A DNA stretch of 60,771 bases, taken from assembly GCA_029781795.1 (NCBI GenBank), contig JAKOWB010000105.1, positions 1 through 60,771 on the forward strand. Reading direction: 5' to 3'. Both the position numbers and the translations under genes were made by a program. This document shows positions 19,646 through 28,405 of the stretch, piece by piece. The stretch is from Pseudomonadota bacterium. GTDB taxonomy: Bacteria > Pseudomonadota > Alphaproteobacteria > Kiloniellales > JACOMY01. The number at the start of each line of letters is the position of its first letter. The stretch's first letter is position 1. The notes beneath the pieces were generated by a model. The model made no database searches, was not told the origin of the DNA, and was given only the letters and a program-made list of their open reading frames with translations.

Positions 19646-21313
19646 ATGGAGATCAAGCGCGTTACCAAGGACTTCGCGGTGTCGCCCCAGGTTGCGCCGG
19701 GCGACCTGACGGCGCTGGCCACGGCCGGCTTCCGCGCCGTGATCTGCAATCGGCCGGACGGCGAGGGGCCCGACCAGCCGCTCTTCGCCGAGATTGCCGC
19801 CGCGGCCAAGGCCGCCGGCCTGGAGGCGCGCTACCTGCCGGTCGAGACCGGCAAGGTCGGTGACGAGACCGTGGCCGCCTTCCGCGGCCTGCTGGACGAA
19901 CTGCCGAAGCCGCTGCTGGCTTTCTGCCGCTCGGGCACGCGCTCGATCACGCTCTGGTCGCTGGCCGAGGCGGAGGGGCGCCCGCTGCCGGAGATCCTGG
20001 CCAGCAGCAAGGCGGCCGGCTACGACATGTCCGGTGTGGCACGGCGCATCGCCAACGGCGGGCGCACGCCGACCGACGTGGCCGATGCCTCGCACCAGAT
20101 CGTCATCGTCGGCGGCGGCGCCGCCGGCATCTCGGTCGCCGCCAGTCTGCTGGCGCGCAAGCCGAACCTCGACATCGCGGTGATCGAACCGGCCGAGGCG
20201 CACTACTACCAGCCGGGCTGGACGCTGGTCGGCGCCGGTGTGTTCTCGCCCGAGACCACGGTGCGCACCATGGCCTCGGTGCTGCCGCGCGGCGTCACCT
20301 GGATCAAGGCGGCGGTCGCCGCCTTCGAGCCCGAGAAGGACGCGGTGATCCTGGATGGCTGCCGCGTGGTGAAGTACGGCCGCCTCATCGTCTGCCCGGG
20401 CCTCAAGCTCGACTGGCGCGCCGTGCCCGGACTGGTGGAGACGCTGGGCAAGAACGGCGTCACCTCGAACTACCGCTACGACCTCGCGCCTTACACCTGG
20501 AAGCTGGTGCAGGAGCTGACGTCGGGCCGCGCGCTCTTCACCCAGCCGCCCATGCCGATCAAGTGCGCCGGCGCGCCGCAGAAGGCGCTCTACCTCTCGG
20601 CCGACCACTGGCTGCGCAATGGGCGGCTGAAGGACATCGAGGTCGCCTTCTACAACGCCGGCGCGGTGCTGTTCGGCGTCGCCGCCTATGTCCCGGCGCT
20701 GATGGAGTACGTCGAGCGCTATCACGCGACGCTCAACTTCGGCCACAACCTGGCGCGCATCGACGGTCCGTCGAAGACCGCCTGGTTCACCCGCACCGCC
20801 GCCGACGGCAGCAAGGACACGGTCGAGACGCGCTTCGACATGATCCATGTCTGCCCGCCGCAGACCGCGCCTGACTTCGTGCGTGCCAGTCCGCTGGCCG
20901 ATGCCGCCGGCTGGCTGGAGGTCGACCAGGCGACCCTGCGCCACAAGCGCTTCGAGAAGATCTACGGCCTGGGCGACGTCACCTCGACGCCCAATGCCAA
21001 GACCGCCGCGGCGGCGCGCAAGCAGGCGCCGGTGGTGGCGCAGAACCTGCTGGCCGACCTCGGCTTCGTGCCGGCGCACGTCAGCTACGACGGCTACGGC
21101 TCCTGTCCGCTCACCGTCGAGCGCGGCAAGATCGTGCTGGCCGAGTTCCTCTATGGCGGCAAGGTGGCGCCGACCTTCCCCAGGTTCTTCATCGACGGCA
21201 CCAGGCCCTCGCGCGCCGCCTGGTGGCTCAAGGAGCGCATACTGCCGCCGGTCTACTGGCGCGCCATGCTGAAGGGACGGGAATGGTTCGCGGGACCCAA
21301 GACGGCGGCGTGA
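19646..21313 (+). CDS. DUF442 phosphatase-like / sulfide:quinone oxidoreductase fusion
   Basis: 555 residues in two parts. Residues 1-135 are the TIGR01244/DUF442 (PTP-fold) domain with the P-loop FCRSGTRS and Cys94. Residues 150-550 are an FAD flavoprotein (IVGGGAAG at 154-161) of the mitochondrial-SQOR-like type. The redox cysteines are Cys307 in PIKCAGAPQKALYLS and Cys487 in YDGYGSCPLT. It should oxidise sulfide to a persulfide or polysulfide and pass electrons to quinone at the membrane. The DUF442 domain may be a sulfur carrier through its P-loop cysteine (inference). Its end overlaps the SulP gene. Confidence 0.92.
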   Translation: MEIKRVTKDFAVSPQVAPGDLTALATAGFRAVICNRPDGEGPDQPLFAEIAAAAKAAGLEARYLPVETGKVGDETVAAFRGLLDELPKPLLAFCRSGTRSITLWSLAEAEGRPLPEILASSKAAGYDMSGVARRIANGGRTPTDVADASHQIVIVGGGAAGISVAASLLARKPNLDIAVIEPAEAHYYQPGWTLVGAGVFSPETTVRTMASVLPRGVTWIKAAVAAFEPEKDAVILDGCRVVKYGRLIVCPGLKLDWRAVPGLVETLGKNGVTSNYRYDLAPYTWKLVQELTSGRALFTQPPMPIKCAGAPQKALYLSADHWLRNGRLKDIEVAFYNAGAVLFGVAAYVPALMEYVERYHATLNFGHNLARIDGPSKTAWFTRTAADGSKDTVETRFDMIHVCPPQTAPDFVRASPLADAAGWLEVDQATLRHKRFEKIYGLGDVTSTPNAKTAAAARKQAPVVAQNLLADLGFVPAHVSYDGYGSCPLTVERGKIVLAEFLYGGKVAPTFPRFFIDGTRPSRAAWWLKERILPPVYWRAMLKGREWFAGPKTAA

Positions 21314-23085
21314 CGCCCGCCGCCGCGTCCGGTCGGCCCGAGGGCGGCTGGCGCCGACACCTGCCGATCCTCGAGTGGCTGCCCGGCTATGGCCGGGCGG
21401 ACCTCGGCAACGACCTGCTGGCGGCGGTGATCGTCACCATCATGCTGATCCCGCAGAGCCTGGCCTATGCCCTGCTGGCCGGCTTGCCGGTGGAGATGGG
21501 GCTCTATGCCTCCATGCTGCCGCTGCTGGCCTACGCGGTCTTCGGCACCAGCCGCACGCTGGCGGTCGGGCCGGTCGCCGTGGTCTCGCTGATGTCGGCG
21601 GCGGCGGCGGGCCAGGTCGCCGCCGCCGGCAGCGCCGACTTCGTCGCCGCCAGCATCCTGCTGGCTTTGCTGTCGGGTCTTTTCCTGCTGGCGCTCGGCC
21701 TGCTCAGGCTCGGCTTCATCGCCAACTTCCTCAGCCATCCGGTCATCTCCGGCTTCATCTCGGCCTCGGGCATCCTGATCGCCGCCAGCCAGCTCAAGCA
21801 CATCCTGGGCATCAAGGCCGGCGGGCAGACACTGGTCGAGCTGGCGCCGGCGCTGGTGCGCGGCCTCGGCGACACCAACCTCATCGTGCTGGCGATCGGC
21901 GCCGGCGCCACGGTCTTTCTCTTCTGGGTGCGGCGCGGACTGGCGCCACTGCTGCGGCGACTGGGCCTCTCGCCGCGCAGCGCCTCGCTGCTGGCCAAGA
22001 CCGGCCCGGTACTGGCCGTCGCCGTCACCACACTGGCCGTGTGGGGCTTCCAGCTGACGGCGCAGGGCGTGCCGGTGGTCGGCGCCGTGCCGCAGGGCCT
22101 GCCGCCGCTGACCCTGCCGCCCTTCGACCTCGGCCTGTGGAGCGACCTCGCCTGGCCGGCGGCGCTGATGGCGCTGGTCGGCTTCGTCGAATCGGTCTCG
22201 GTCGCGCAGACCCTGGCGGCCAAGCGACGCCAGCGCATCCGCCCGGACCAGGAGCTGATCGGCCTGGGCGCGGCCAACCTCGCCGCCGCGGTCACCGGCG
22301 GCTATTCCGTCACCGGCGGCTTCGCCCGCTCGGTGGTGAACTTCGACGCCGGCGCGGCCACCCCGGCGGCCGGCGCCTACACCGCCATCGGCATCCTCAT
22401 CGCCACCCTGGCGCTGACGCCGCTGCTGGCTTTCCTGCCGCAGGCGACGCTGGCGGCCACCATCATCGTCGCCGTGCTTTCGCTGGTCGACCTCGGCGGC
22501 CTGGCACGGGCCTGGCGCTATTCCAAGGCGGACTTCCTCGCCATGCTGGCCACGGTGCTGGCGACGCTGGGCGTCGGCGTGGAGATCGGCATCCTCTGCG
22601 GCGTCGGCCTGTCGATCCTGCTGCACCTCTACCGCACCAGCCGGCCGCACATGGCGATCGTCGGCCTGGTGCCGGGCAGCGAGCACTTCCGCAACGTGCT
22701 GCGCCACAAGGTGCTGACCACGCCGTCGGTCGCCACGCTGCGCGTCGACGAGAGCCTCTACTTCCCCAACGCCCGCATGCTGGAGGATCGCGTGCTGGCG
22801 CTGGTGGCCGGCAACCCGGCGCTGAAGCACCTCGTCCTCATGTGTCCGGCGGTCAACCATGTCGACATGAGCGCGCTGGAGAGCCTGGAGATCATCAACC
22901 AGCGCCTGAAGGACGCCGGCGTCACCCTGCATCTCTCCGAGGTGAAGGGGCCGGTGATGGACCGCCTGGCCCGCTCGCACCTGCTGGCCGAACTGACCGG
23001 CCAGGTCTTCCTCTCGCAATTCGACGCCATCCGTGCCCTGGCGCCGGAGATCGCCGCCGCGGCCGGCCGCACCGCGGCGGCCTGA
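21283..23085 (+). CDS. SulP-family sulfate/anion permease with STAS domain
   Basis: 600 residues: about twelve membrane segments carrying the SulP signature (QSLAYALLAGLPVEMGLYASMLP) and a C-terminal STAS domain (about 470-585; LRVDESLYFPNARMLEDRV, HVDMSALESLEIINQRLKDAG). The ATG at 21283 has AAGGGACGG before it and overlaps the SQR gene by 31 bases. A GTG at 21310 that overlaps the SQR stop as GTGA is an equally plausible start. Probably handles the sulfate or sulfite produced by the operon; direction and substrate are not fixed by sequence. Confidence 0.92.
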   Translation: MVRGTQDGGVTPAAASGRPEGGWRRHLPILEWLPGYGRADLGNDLLAAVIVTIMLIPQSLAYALLAGLPVEMGLYASMLPLLAYAVFGTSRTLAVGPVAVVSLMSAAAAGQVAAAGSADFVAASILLALLSGLFLLALGLLRLGFIANFLSHPVISGFISASGILIAASQLKHILGIKAGGQTLVELAPALVRGLGDTNLIVLAIGAGATVFLFWVRRGLAPLLRRLGLSPRSASLLAKTGPVLAVAVTTLAVWGFQLTAQGVPVVGAVPQGLPPLTLPPFDLGLWSDLAWPAALMALVGFVESVSVAQTLAAKRRQRIRPDQELIGLGAANLAAAVTGGYSVTGGFARSVVNFDAGAATPAAGAYTAIGILIATLALTPLLAFLPQATLAATIIVAVLSLVDLGGLARAWRYSKADFLAMLATVLATLGVGVEIGILCGVGLSILLHLYRTSRPHMAIVGLVPGSEHFRNVLRHKVLTTPSVATLRVDESLYFPNARMLEDRVLALVAGNPALKHLVLMCPAVNHVDMSALESLEIINQRLKDAGVTLHLSEVKGPVMDRLARSHLLAELTGQVFLSQFDAIRALAPEIAAAAGRTAAA

Positions 23086-23193
23086 TCGGGCCGGGAACCT
23101 TCCGGTGCTTCGGCGGGTTGCCACCAGGGCTGGCGGCGACGGCGGGCCTTGCCTAACCTCGGTCGCCTGGACGCGATGCGGAGGGAGCGCAGG

Positions 23194-24264
23194 ATGGCCG
23201 AAAGCCGAGAGACGACCGACCGACGCGGCATGGGACTGCTCGCCGCCCTGGCGCTGCCGCTCCTGCTGCTGCTCGGCGCCTGCGCCGACGATCCGGGGCA
23301 GCCGCCCGCCATCACCACCGCGCTGCCGGAGGAACCGAAGCCGCCGGAATGCCCGGTGCCGCCGCCCGAGGCGATGAACGGCCCTGGCCTCAAGGTCGCC
23401 AGTTTCACGGTCGACAACCTGGGGGTCTATTCCAGCCGCGACAACCAGGCCCTGGCCTGCATGCTCGGCACCTTCGACCTGGTGGCGATCCACGACCTTG
23501 CGGTGCCGCCCTATGCCGGCAGCTTCGCCGACGGCGAGGCCTATCGTCCCGACCCGGCGGCGGCCGGCTTCTTCGACGCCATGCGGGCGCAGGGCTTCGC
23601 CTACGCCATCGGGCCGGAGGACACCGGCCCCGGCAACAAGATCAAGCTGACCAGCGGCGTCACCGCCTGGCCGGCGGTCTTCTACAAGCCGCAGCTGCTG
23701 CAGGTCGACGGCAGCAAGCCCAGCGGCTACATCCTGCCGGACCGCAGCGCCAACGTGGACTTCGACTACGTGCCCTTCGCGCTGCCGCTGCGCACGACTG
23801 ACGGGCGCTTCGACTTCCTGCTGCTGTCGGTGAAGCTGGCCGAGGGGCCGGACAAGGTCACCCGCCGGCGCAGCGAGATCTTCGCGCTGACCAACTGGAT
23901 CCAGACCTATCGCCGCGGCGAACAGGACGTGCTGGTGCTGATGGAGCCGAGCTTCCTCACCTGCCAGGAGCGGGCGGCGGCCCTGCCCGACGGCTACCTG
24001 CCGGCCGACCCCGCCTGCCGCGTGATGGACGTGAGCCGCAAGCGGCCGAGCGACACGGCACTGCTGGCGCCCGGCGCGAGCATGACGCTGGAGGCCTTCG
24101 ACGGCTTCGACATCGTCACCGCGATGTACCCTTTCTGGGTCTTCGGCCACAGCAGCGACTACCCCGGCAGCCCCTACAATCCGGCGCAGTTCGACCAGTA
24201 CTACTCGGGCGCGACGCCGCTGGTGCTGCGCCTGCTGCCGCCGGGTGGCGGAGACGGCGACTAG
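23194..24264 (+). CDS. Lipoprotein with endonuclease/exonuclease/phosphatase-like fold, degenerate
   Basis: 356 residues. A lipoprotein signal (hydrophobic run then L-L-G-A-C, lipid at about Cys30) is followed by a region resembling the DNase I/EEP fold: K-V-A-S-F-T-V-D-N-L-G-V-Y at the first strand and F-D-L-V-A-I-H-D-L-A-V where active enzymes have V-x-x-x-Q-E. The metal-binding Glu is therefore replaced (H-D), and I cannot find the usual S-D-H-x-P ending. Probably an exported protein with a binding rather than nuclease role. Start at 23194 from GGAGGGAG. Confidence 0.7.
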   Translation: MAESRETTDRRGMGLLAALALPLLLLLGACADDPGQPPAITTALPEEPKPPECPVPPPEAMNGPGLKVASFTVDNLGVYSSRDNQALACMLGTFDLVAIHDLAVPPYAGSFADGEAYRPDPAAAGFFDAMRAQGFAYAIGPEDTGPGNKIKLTSGVTAWPAVFYKPQLLQVDGSKPSGYILPDRSANVDFDYVPFALPLRTTDGRFDFLLLSVKLAEGPDKVTRRRSEIFALTNWIQTYRRGEQDVLVLMEPSFLTCQERAAALPDGYLPADPACRVMDVSRKRPSDTALLAPGASMTLEAFDGFDIVTAMYPFWVFGHSSDYPGSPYNPAQFDQYYSGATPLVLRLLPPGGGDGD

Positions 24265-24271
24265 TGGCGCC

Positions 24272-26044
24272 CTAGAAGGGAAAGGCCAGCAGGATCATCG
24301 GCGCGCCCAGCAGCAGCACCGCGACCTGCAGCAGCAGGCCGAAGCGCCAGTAGTCGCCGAAGCGGTAGCCGCCGGGACCCATGACCAGGGTGTTGTTCTG
24401 GTGCCCGATCGGCGTCATCAGCGCCATGGTGACGCCGACCGCGACCGCCATGAGGAAGGGATCGGGCGAGACCTTCAGGCCCTTGGCCAGCGCCACGGCG
24501 ATGGGCGACATCATGACCGCGGTGGCGGCGTTGTTCACCACGTTGGAGATCAGCATGGCGACGCCGAGCACCAGCACCAGCACCATCCAGGGCTGCACCG
24601 CGCGGCCGACGTCGAGCAGCCAGCCGGCGATCACCTGGGTCGCGCCGGTGCTTTCCAGCGTGCCGCCGACCGGCAGCATGGCCCCCAGCAGCACGACGAC
24701 GGGCCAGTCGACGGCGTTGTAGGCCTCGCTCAGCTTCATGGTGCGGGTGACCAACAGGCCGGCCACCGCCGTCGCCAGCGCCACGGCCGGCGCCGCCAGG
24801 CCCGCGGCGATGGCCCCGATGGCCAGGGCGAAGAAGCCGACCGCCGGCAGCCAGTGCCGCCGCTTCATCGGCAGGTCGCGCTCGGCCAGCGGCAGCAGGC
24901 CCAGCGCCGCCATGGCGGCGGCCAGCGGCGCCGGCGCGCCCTGCAGCAGCAGCACGTCGCCGATCTCGAAGCGCAGGTCCTTGAGGCGCCCGCCGCTGCC
25001 CTCGCCCTGGCGCGACATGGCGACCAGGGTGACGCCGTAGCGCGAGCGCAGGCGCATCTCCTCCGCGGTAAGGCCGGCGATCAGCGCGCGCGGCTGCACC
25101 ACGGCCTCGACCAGGGTGCGGCCCTCGCCGGCGATGGCCTCCTGCGCCAGCTCGGGGTTGGCGAGGGATTCCAGTTTCAGCCGCTCGAGGATGCGCGGGA
25201 AGACCTGCGGCGCCGCCTCGAACACCAGGACGTCGCCGGCCTGGGCGCGCTCCCACCAGGCGGTGGAGGGGATGCGATGGCTGCCGCGCACCAGACCGAA
25301 GAGCCGCGTCTCGGGTTCCAGCATCGCCGCCTCGATCTCGGCGAAGGACTTGCCGAGGGCCGGCGAGGCCGTGCCCACCCGCGCCTCGGTGATGTAGCTG
25401 GCGATGCCGAAGAGCTCCTCCGCCTGCGGCGGCTTGCGCGCCGGCAGCAGGCGCCAGCCGAGGAAGGCGGCGTAGAGCAGCCCCAGCAGCGTGACCATCA
25501 GGCCGATCAGGGTGATGTCGAAGAGCTGGAAGGGCTCGCCCAGCGCGCGGCGGCGGAAGTCGGAGACCACCAGGTTGGAGGGCGTGCCGATCAGCGTCAG
25601 CAAGCCGCCCAGCATGGTCATCAGCGCCAGCGGCATCAGCACCAGGCTGGGCGAGTGGCCACCGCGCCGCGCCGCGGCGATGGCGACCGGCATGATGAGC
25701 GCCAGTGCGCCGACATTGTTCATCACCGCCGAGACCAGCGCCCCCAGGCCCCCCAGCACCAGGATCTGCCAGGTGACCGATGCATCGGCCGGCAGCAGGC
25801 GATGGGCCAGCAGCTCGACCGCGCCGCTGGCGGTCAGCGCCTGGCTCAGCACCAGCACGCAGGCCACGGTGATCACCGCCGGATGACCGAAGCCGAGGAA
25901 GGCCTGCTCGGCCGGCACCAGCCCGCCATAGACCGCCAGCAGCAGCGCCAGCACCGCCACCAGGTCGTGACGTAGCCGCCCCCAGGCGAAGAGCGCCAGG
26001 GCGACCACGATCAGGCCGAGGGAGAGCAGCTGCGGCTGGTCCAT
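24272..26044 (-). CDS. SLC13 (DASS)-type permease with two TrkA-C domains
   Basis: 590 residues. The two membrane halves of the ArsB/DASS fold carry the paired re-entrant motifs (SAVMNNVGALALIMP near 110 and SNVVNNAATAVMMSP near 510). Between them are two RCK/TrkA-C-like domains, a layout seen in sulfate or dicarboxylate carriers such as the SAC1/SLT group. Convergent with the lipoprotein gene, 7 bases away. Its closeness to the sulfur module suggests sulfate or another anion as substrate, but this is inference. AGGGG precedes the ATG. Confidence 0.86.
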   Translation of the reverse strand: MDQPQLLSLGLIVVALALFAWGRLRHDLVAVLALLLAVYGGLVPAEQAFLGFGHPAVITVACVLVLSQALTASGAVELLAHRLLPADASVTWQILVLGGLGALVSAVMNNVGALALIMPVAIAAARRGGHSPSLVLMPLALMTMLGGLLTLIGTPSNLVVSDFRRRALGEPFQLFDITLIGLMVTLLGLLYAAFLGWRLLPARKPPQAEELFGIASYITEARVGTASPALGKSFAEIEAAMLEPETRLFGLVRGSHRIPSTAWWERAQAGDVLVFEAAPQVFPRILERLKLESLANPELAQEAIAGEGRTLVEAVVQPRALIAGLTAEEMRLRSRYGVTLVAMSRQGEGSGGRLKDLRFEIGDVLLLQGAPAPLAAAMAALGLLPLAERDLPMKRRHWLPAVGFFALAIGAIAAGLAAPAVALATAVAGLLVTRTMKLSEAYNAVDWPVVVLLGAMLPVGGTLESTGATQVIAGWLLDVGRAVQPWMVLVLVLGVAMLISNVVNNAATAVMMSPIAVALAKGLKVSPDPFLMAVAVGVTMALMTPIGHQNNTLVMGPGGYRFGDYWRFGLLLQVAVLLLGAPMILLAFPF

Positions 26045-26092
26045 CGCCCCTGTTTACCCGGCGGCACCGCCACCCGCCACTGCCGGCGAACC

Positions 26093-27469
26093 TCAGGGGA
26101 TCTGCCGGTCGAGCACGGCCTGGAGGAAGGCGATGCGGTCCTCGATGCGCTGCCGTATGGCGGCGAGTTCGATGTCGAATTCCGCCTGGGTCCGGGCCCA
26201 CTGCGCGGCACCTTCCTGATAGATCTTGACCTGCGGTTCGATGAAGCCGACGAGCGCCGCGCGCCAGGCCTTGAAGAGTGCGATCTCGGCCTCGCGCACG
26301 GCGATGTCGACCGCGATGCTGGGACCGAGGCGGCGCTGCGCGTCCTGCACATGCGGCCGGTCGGCGGGGTTGAGGCAGGGCGAGGGACCGTTCGGCACGC
26401 AGTCGGGCAGCGCCAGCAGGCGCTGGATGTTGTTGCCGTCCAGCCAGCCGCAGCAGCCGCTGGGCACGACATAGGTGCCGGCGGCGGCGCTGTCCTGCAC
26501 CTTCGCCATTTCGTCCTGGCGCGACTTGATCGTGGCGTCGATGCCGTGACCGTCGATCCAGCCGAGCAGCGGCAGGTAGTGGACGAAGCTGCCCTGCTGG
26601 GCCGCCGCCTCCAGCGCCTCCTGCTGCCTTGCCAGGTCATCCATCGCCCCCTGCACCGACTTGGTGGTGATCCAGCCGCCGATCGCGCGCCAGATCTGCG
26701 CGTCGCCGGCCTGGAACAGTGCTTCGGCGGCGGCCAGCTCGGCCTTGGCGTTCTCGATCTGCTGGTTCACCGCGTTGCGCGTGACCCAGCCGAGATGCGG
26801 GACGAAGACCTGGTACTCGCCCTTGGCGATCACCGCCAGGGTCTCGTCGATCTGCTTCTGGTCGCCGGCGATCCGCGCCTCCAGCCCATTGCGATCGGCC
26901 CAGCCGATGCCGGGATAGAAGATCTGCCAGGTACCAGCGCCGAGCGCGGCCTGCAGGTCGTCCATGGCCTTCTGGTCGGCCGCCACCAGCGCGGCCAGCG
27001 ACTTGCCGCTATGCCAGCCCAGGCCGAGGATGAAGAACTGCGCGTCGCCCGCGGCGATCTGGGCGTCGACCTCGGCGATCGCCTTGTTGGTGTCGTCGCG
27101 GTGCTTCTCGAAGAAGCCGAAGATGCCCCAGCCGATATGCGGCACCCAGGACTGCTCGCCACCGCTGACCTTCAGCGCGCCGGCGGCGGAGACGAAGCGC
27201 TCCTCGTTGGCCTGGTCGCGCTGCTGCAGCAGGTCGAGGGCGGCGATGTTGTCGGCAATCGCCTGGGTCATCGCGGCGTGCAGGGCCTTGGTCGCGCCGA
27301 GTTCCGACAGCCGCTGCGCGCCCTGGCGCGCCAGCTCGTCGATGGCGCGCTTCGTCATGGCGATGTCGTCCTGCCAGGGACGCACGATGTCCTCGGCGCC
27401 GACAGCGAGCGCCGGCAGCGGTGCCAGCAGGGCAAGGCAAAGCGACAGGGCAAGACCGGACCGACGCAT
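26093..27469 (-). CDS. Exported protein of 38-residue GW repeats, unknown function
   Basis: 458 residues. A clear signal peptide ends near residue 22 (PALA). After a helical segment (25-104) come six complete tandem repeats of exactly 38 residues (105-332) and a partial seventh (333-352). Each begins with a hydrophobic/aromatic strand ending in an invariant Gly-Trp (for example YQVFVPHLGW, WQIFYPGIGW) and continues with an amphipathic helix ending in Gly plus a small or acidic residue. The C-terminal 100 residues are again helical. A Cys-Cys in repeat 7 and two more cysteines just after it may form disulfides. I know no family with this repeat. Predicted periplasmic. Confidence 0.8.
   Translation of the reverse strand: MRRSGLALSLCLALLAPLPALAVGAEDIVRPWQDDIAMTKRAIDELARQGAQRLSELGATKALHAAMTQAIADNIAALDLLQQRDQANEERFVSAAGALKVSGGEQSWVPHIGWGIFGFFEKHRDDTNKAIAEVDAQIAAGDAQFFILGLGWHSGKSLAALVAADQKAMDDLQAALGAGTWQIFYPGIGWADRNGLEARIAGDQKQIDETLAVIAKGEYQVFVPHLGWVTRNAVNQQIENAKAELAAAEALFQAGDAQIWRAIGGWITTKSVQGAMDDLARQQEALEAAAQQGSFVHYLPLLGWIDGHGIDATIKSRQDEMAKVQDSAAAGTYVVPSGCCGWLDGNNIQRLLALPDCVPNGPSPCLNPADRPHVQDAQRRLGPSIAVDIAVREAEIALFKAWRAALVGFIEPQVKIYQEGAAQWARTQAEFDIELAAIRQRIEDRIAFLQAVLDRQIP
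26414..27157 (-). repeat. Coding repeat: seven 114-base units (38 residues each)
   Basis: Repeats at residues 105-142, 143-180, 181-218, 219-256, 257-294, 295-332 and 333-352 (partial). Gly9-Trp10 of the unit is kept in all seven; position 38 is D, T, E, D, S or T after a Gly. The units differ at most other positions, so the array is old and kept by selection rather than a recent expansion. Confidence 0.85.
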
Positions 27470-27504
27470 GCGGCTTCTCCCGGATGTCGTTGAGACCGGG
27501 TGGG

Positions 27505-27546
27505 AGCCTAGTGCGGCGGCGGATCGCCGCCTTTGACGTGCGTCAA
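27505..27546 (-). promoter_or_regulatory. Crp/Fnr-class palindrome and -10 ahead of the repeat-protein gene
   Basis: TTGACGTGCGTCAA (27533-27546) has perfect TTGAC/GTCAA arms, the pattern of Dnr/NNR- and FNR-type sites. On the minus strand TAGGCT (27510-27505) is a plausible -10, predicting a start near 27498 and the box centre at about -41.5. It lies between the GntR stop and the repeat-protein start. Confidence 0.55.
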
Positions 27547-27560
27547 GCTGCGAACGCCGC

Positions 27561-28277
27561 TCAGCCCTTGAGGGTCGCTTCCAGCGTCGCGCGGGTGAAG
27601 GACTCGGTGTAGTCGATCAGCCGGTCGCTGGCGGCCGCCGCCTTCTCCGGGTCGCCCTCGCCGATGGCACGCGCCAGGCCCGCGTGCAGGCGGGCGCAGA
27701 GCGGCAGGTCCAGCACCTCCTTGTAGTGCATGTACCAGAAGCGGCGCGACAGCCCGTGCATCAGGCCCATGGACTTCTGCGCGTACTCGTTGCGGCAGGC
27801 CTTGGCCATCATCAGGTTGAGGCTGCGGTCCTGGCGCATGAACTCCACGTCGTCCTCGGTCGCGGCCGAGCGGTCCATGCCGTCGGCCAGGGCGAGGAAG
27901 GCTTGCCGCTCGGCATGGCTGGTGCGCAGCGCGGCGAAACGCGCCATCAGGCGCTCCAGCTCGCGCCGCACGCGCAGCAGCTCGAGCTGGCTCTTGACGT
28001 TGATGTCGGAGACCAGGATGCCGCGGCGCGGCAGGACCTGCACCAGGCCTTCGCGGGCCAGGCGCTGCAATGCCTCGCGGATCGGCGTGCGGCCGATGCC
28101 GAGCTGCTTGGAGAGCGCGGCCTCGGACAGCACCTCGCCCGGGGAGAGCTGCAGCGTGACGATCAGTTCCTCCAGCGCGCGGTAGGCACGATCCGTCAGG
28201 CTGCGCGGCGCCTGCTCGATGAAGGGATCTTCGACCGCGGCGCCGCCGGTCTTCGCCCTGGTCTTGCGTGCGGCCAT
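27561..28277 (-). CDS. GntR-family regulator with FCD ligand domain
   Basis: 238 residues. Winged helix at about 25-90 (LTDRAYRALEELIVTLQLSPGEVLSEAALSKQLGIGRTPIREALQRLAREGLV) and an all-helical FCD domain at about 105-225 that in this subfamily binds a metal plus a small organic acid. It precedes a catabolic island with a TRAP transporter and is the best candidate to bind the three TATCNNTRATATATCWR motifs there; no copy is visible in its own upstream region. Ligand unknown. Confidence 0.9.
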   Translation of the reverse strand: MAARKTRAKTGGAAVEDPFIEQAPRSLTDRAYRALEELIVTLQLSPGEVLSEAALSKQLGIGRTPIREALQRLAREGLVQVLPRRGILVSDINVKSQLELLRVRRELERLMARFAALRTSHAERQAFLALADGMDRSAATEDDVEFMRQDRSLNLMMAKACRNEYAQKSMGLMHGLSRRFWYMHYKEVLDLPLCARLHAGLARAIGEGDPEKAAAASDRLIDYTESFTRATLEATLKG

Positions 28278-28405
28278 GCCCTGTTCAGTCCCCGCGCCTG
28301 TTCAGCCCCGGCTGCGGACGGCGGCGCGCGAGACGCCGGCCGTTCCTGCCGCCAAGCGTTGCGGTCTCGGGTCGGCGCCTGTCAAGGCCGTCCACCCGCC
28401 GGCCG

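Noticed and set aside
17768..21079. A 1103-codon open frame on the minus strand across the sulfur module
   Set aside because: It runs antisense to five well-recognised genes and its product is a low-complexity mix rich in Arg, Gln, His, Gly and Ala. High GC leaves few stops in antisense frames; the same applies to 21253-24150, 31628-33472, 37690-40167 and 54165-56675.
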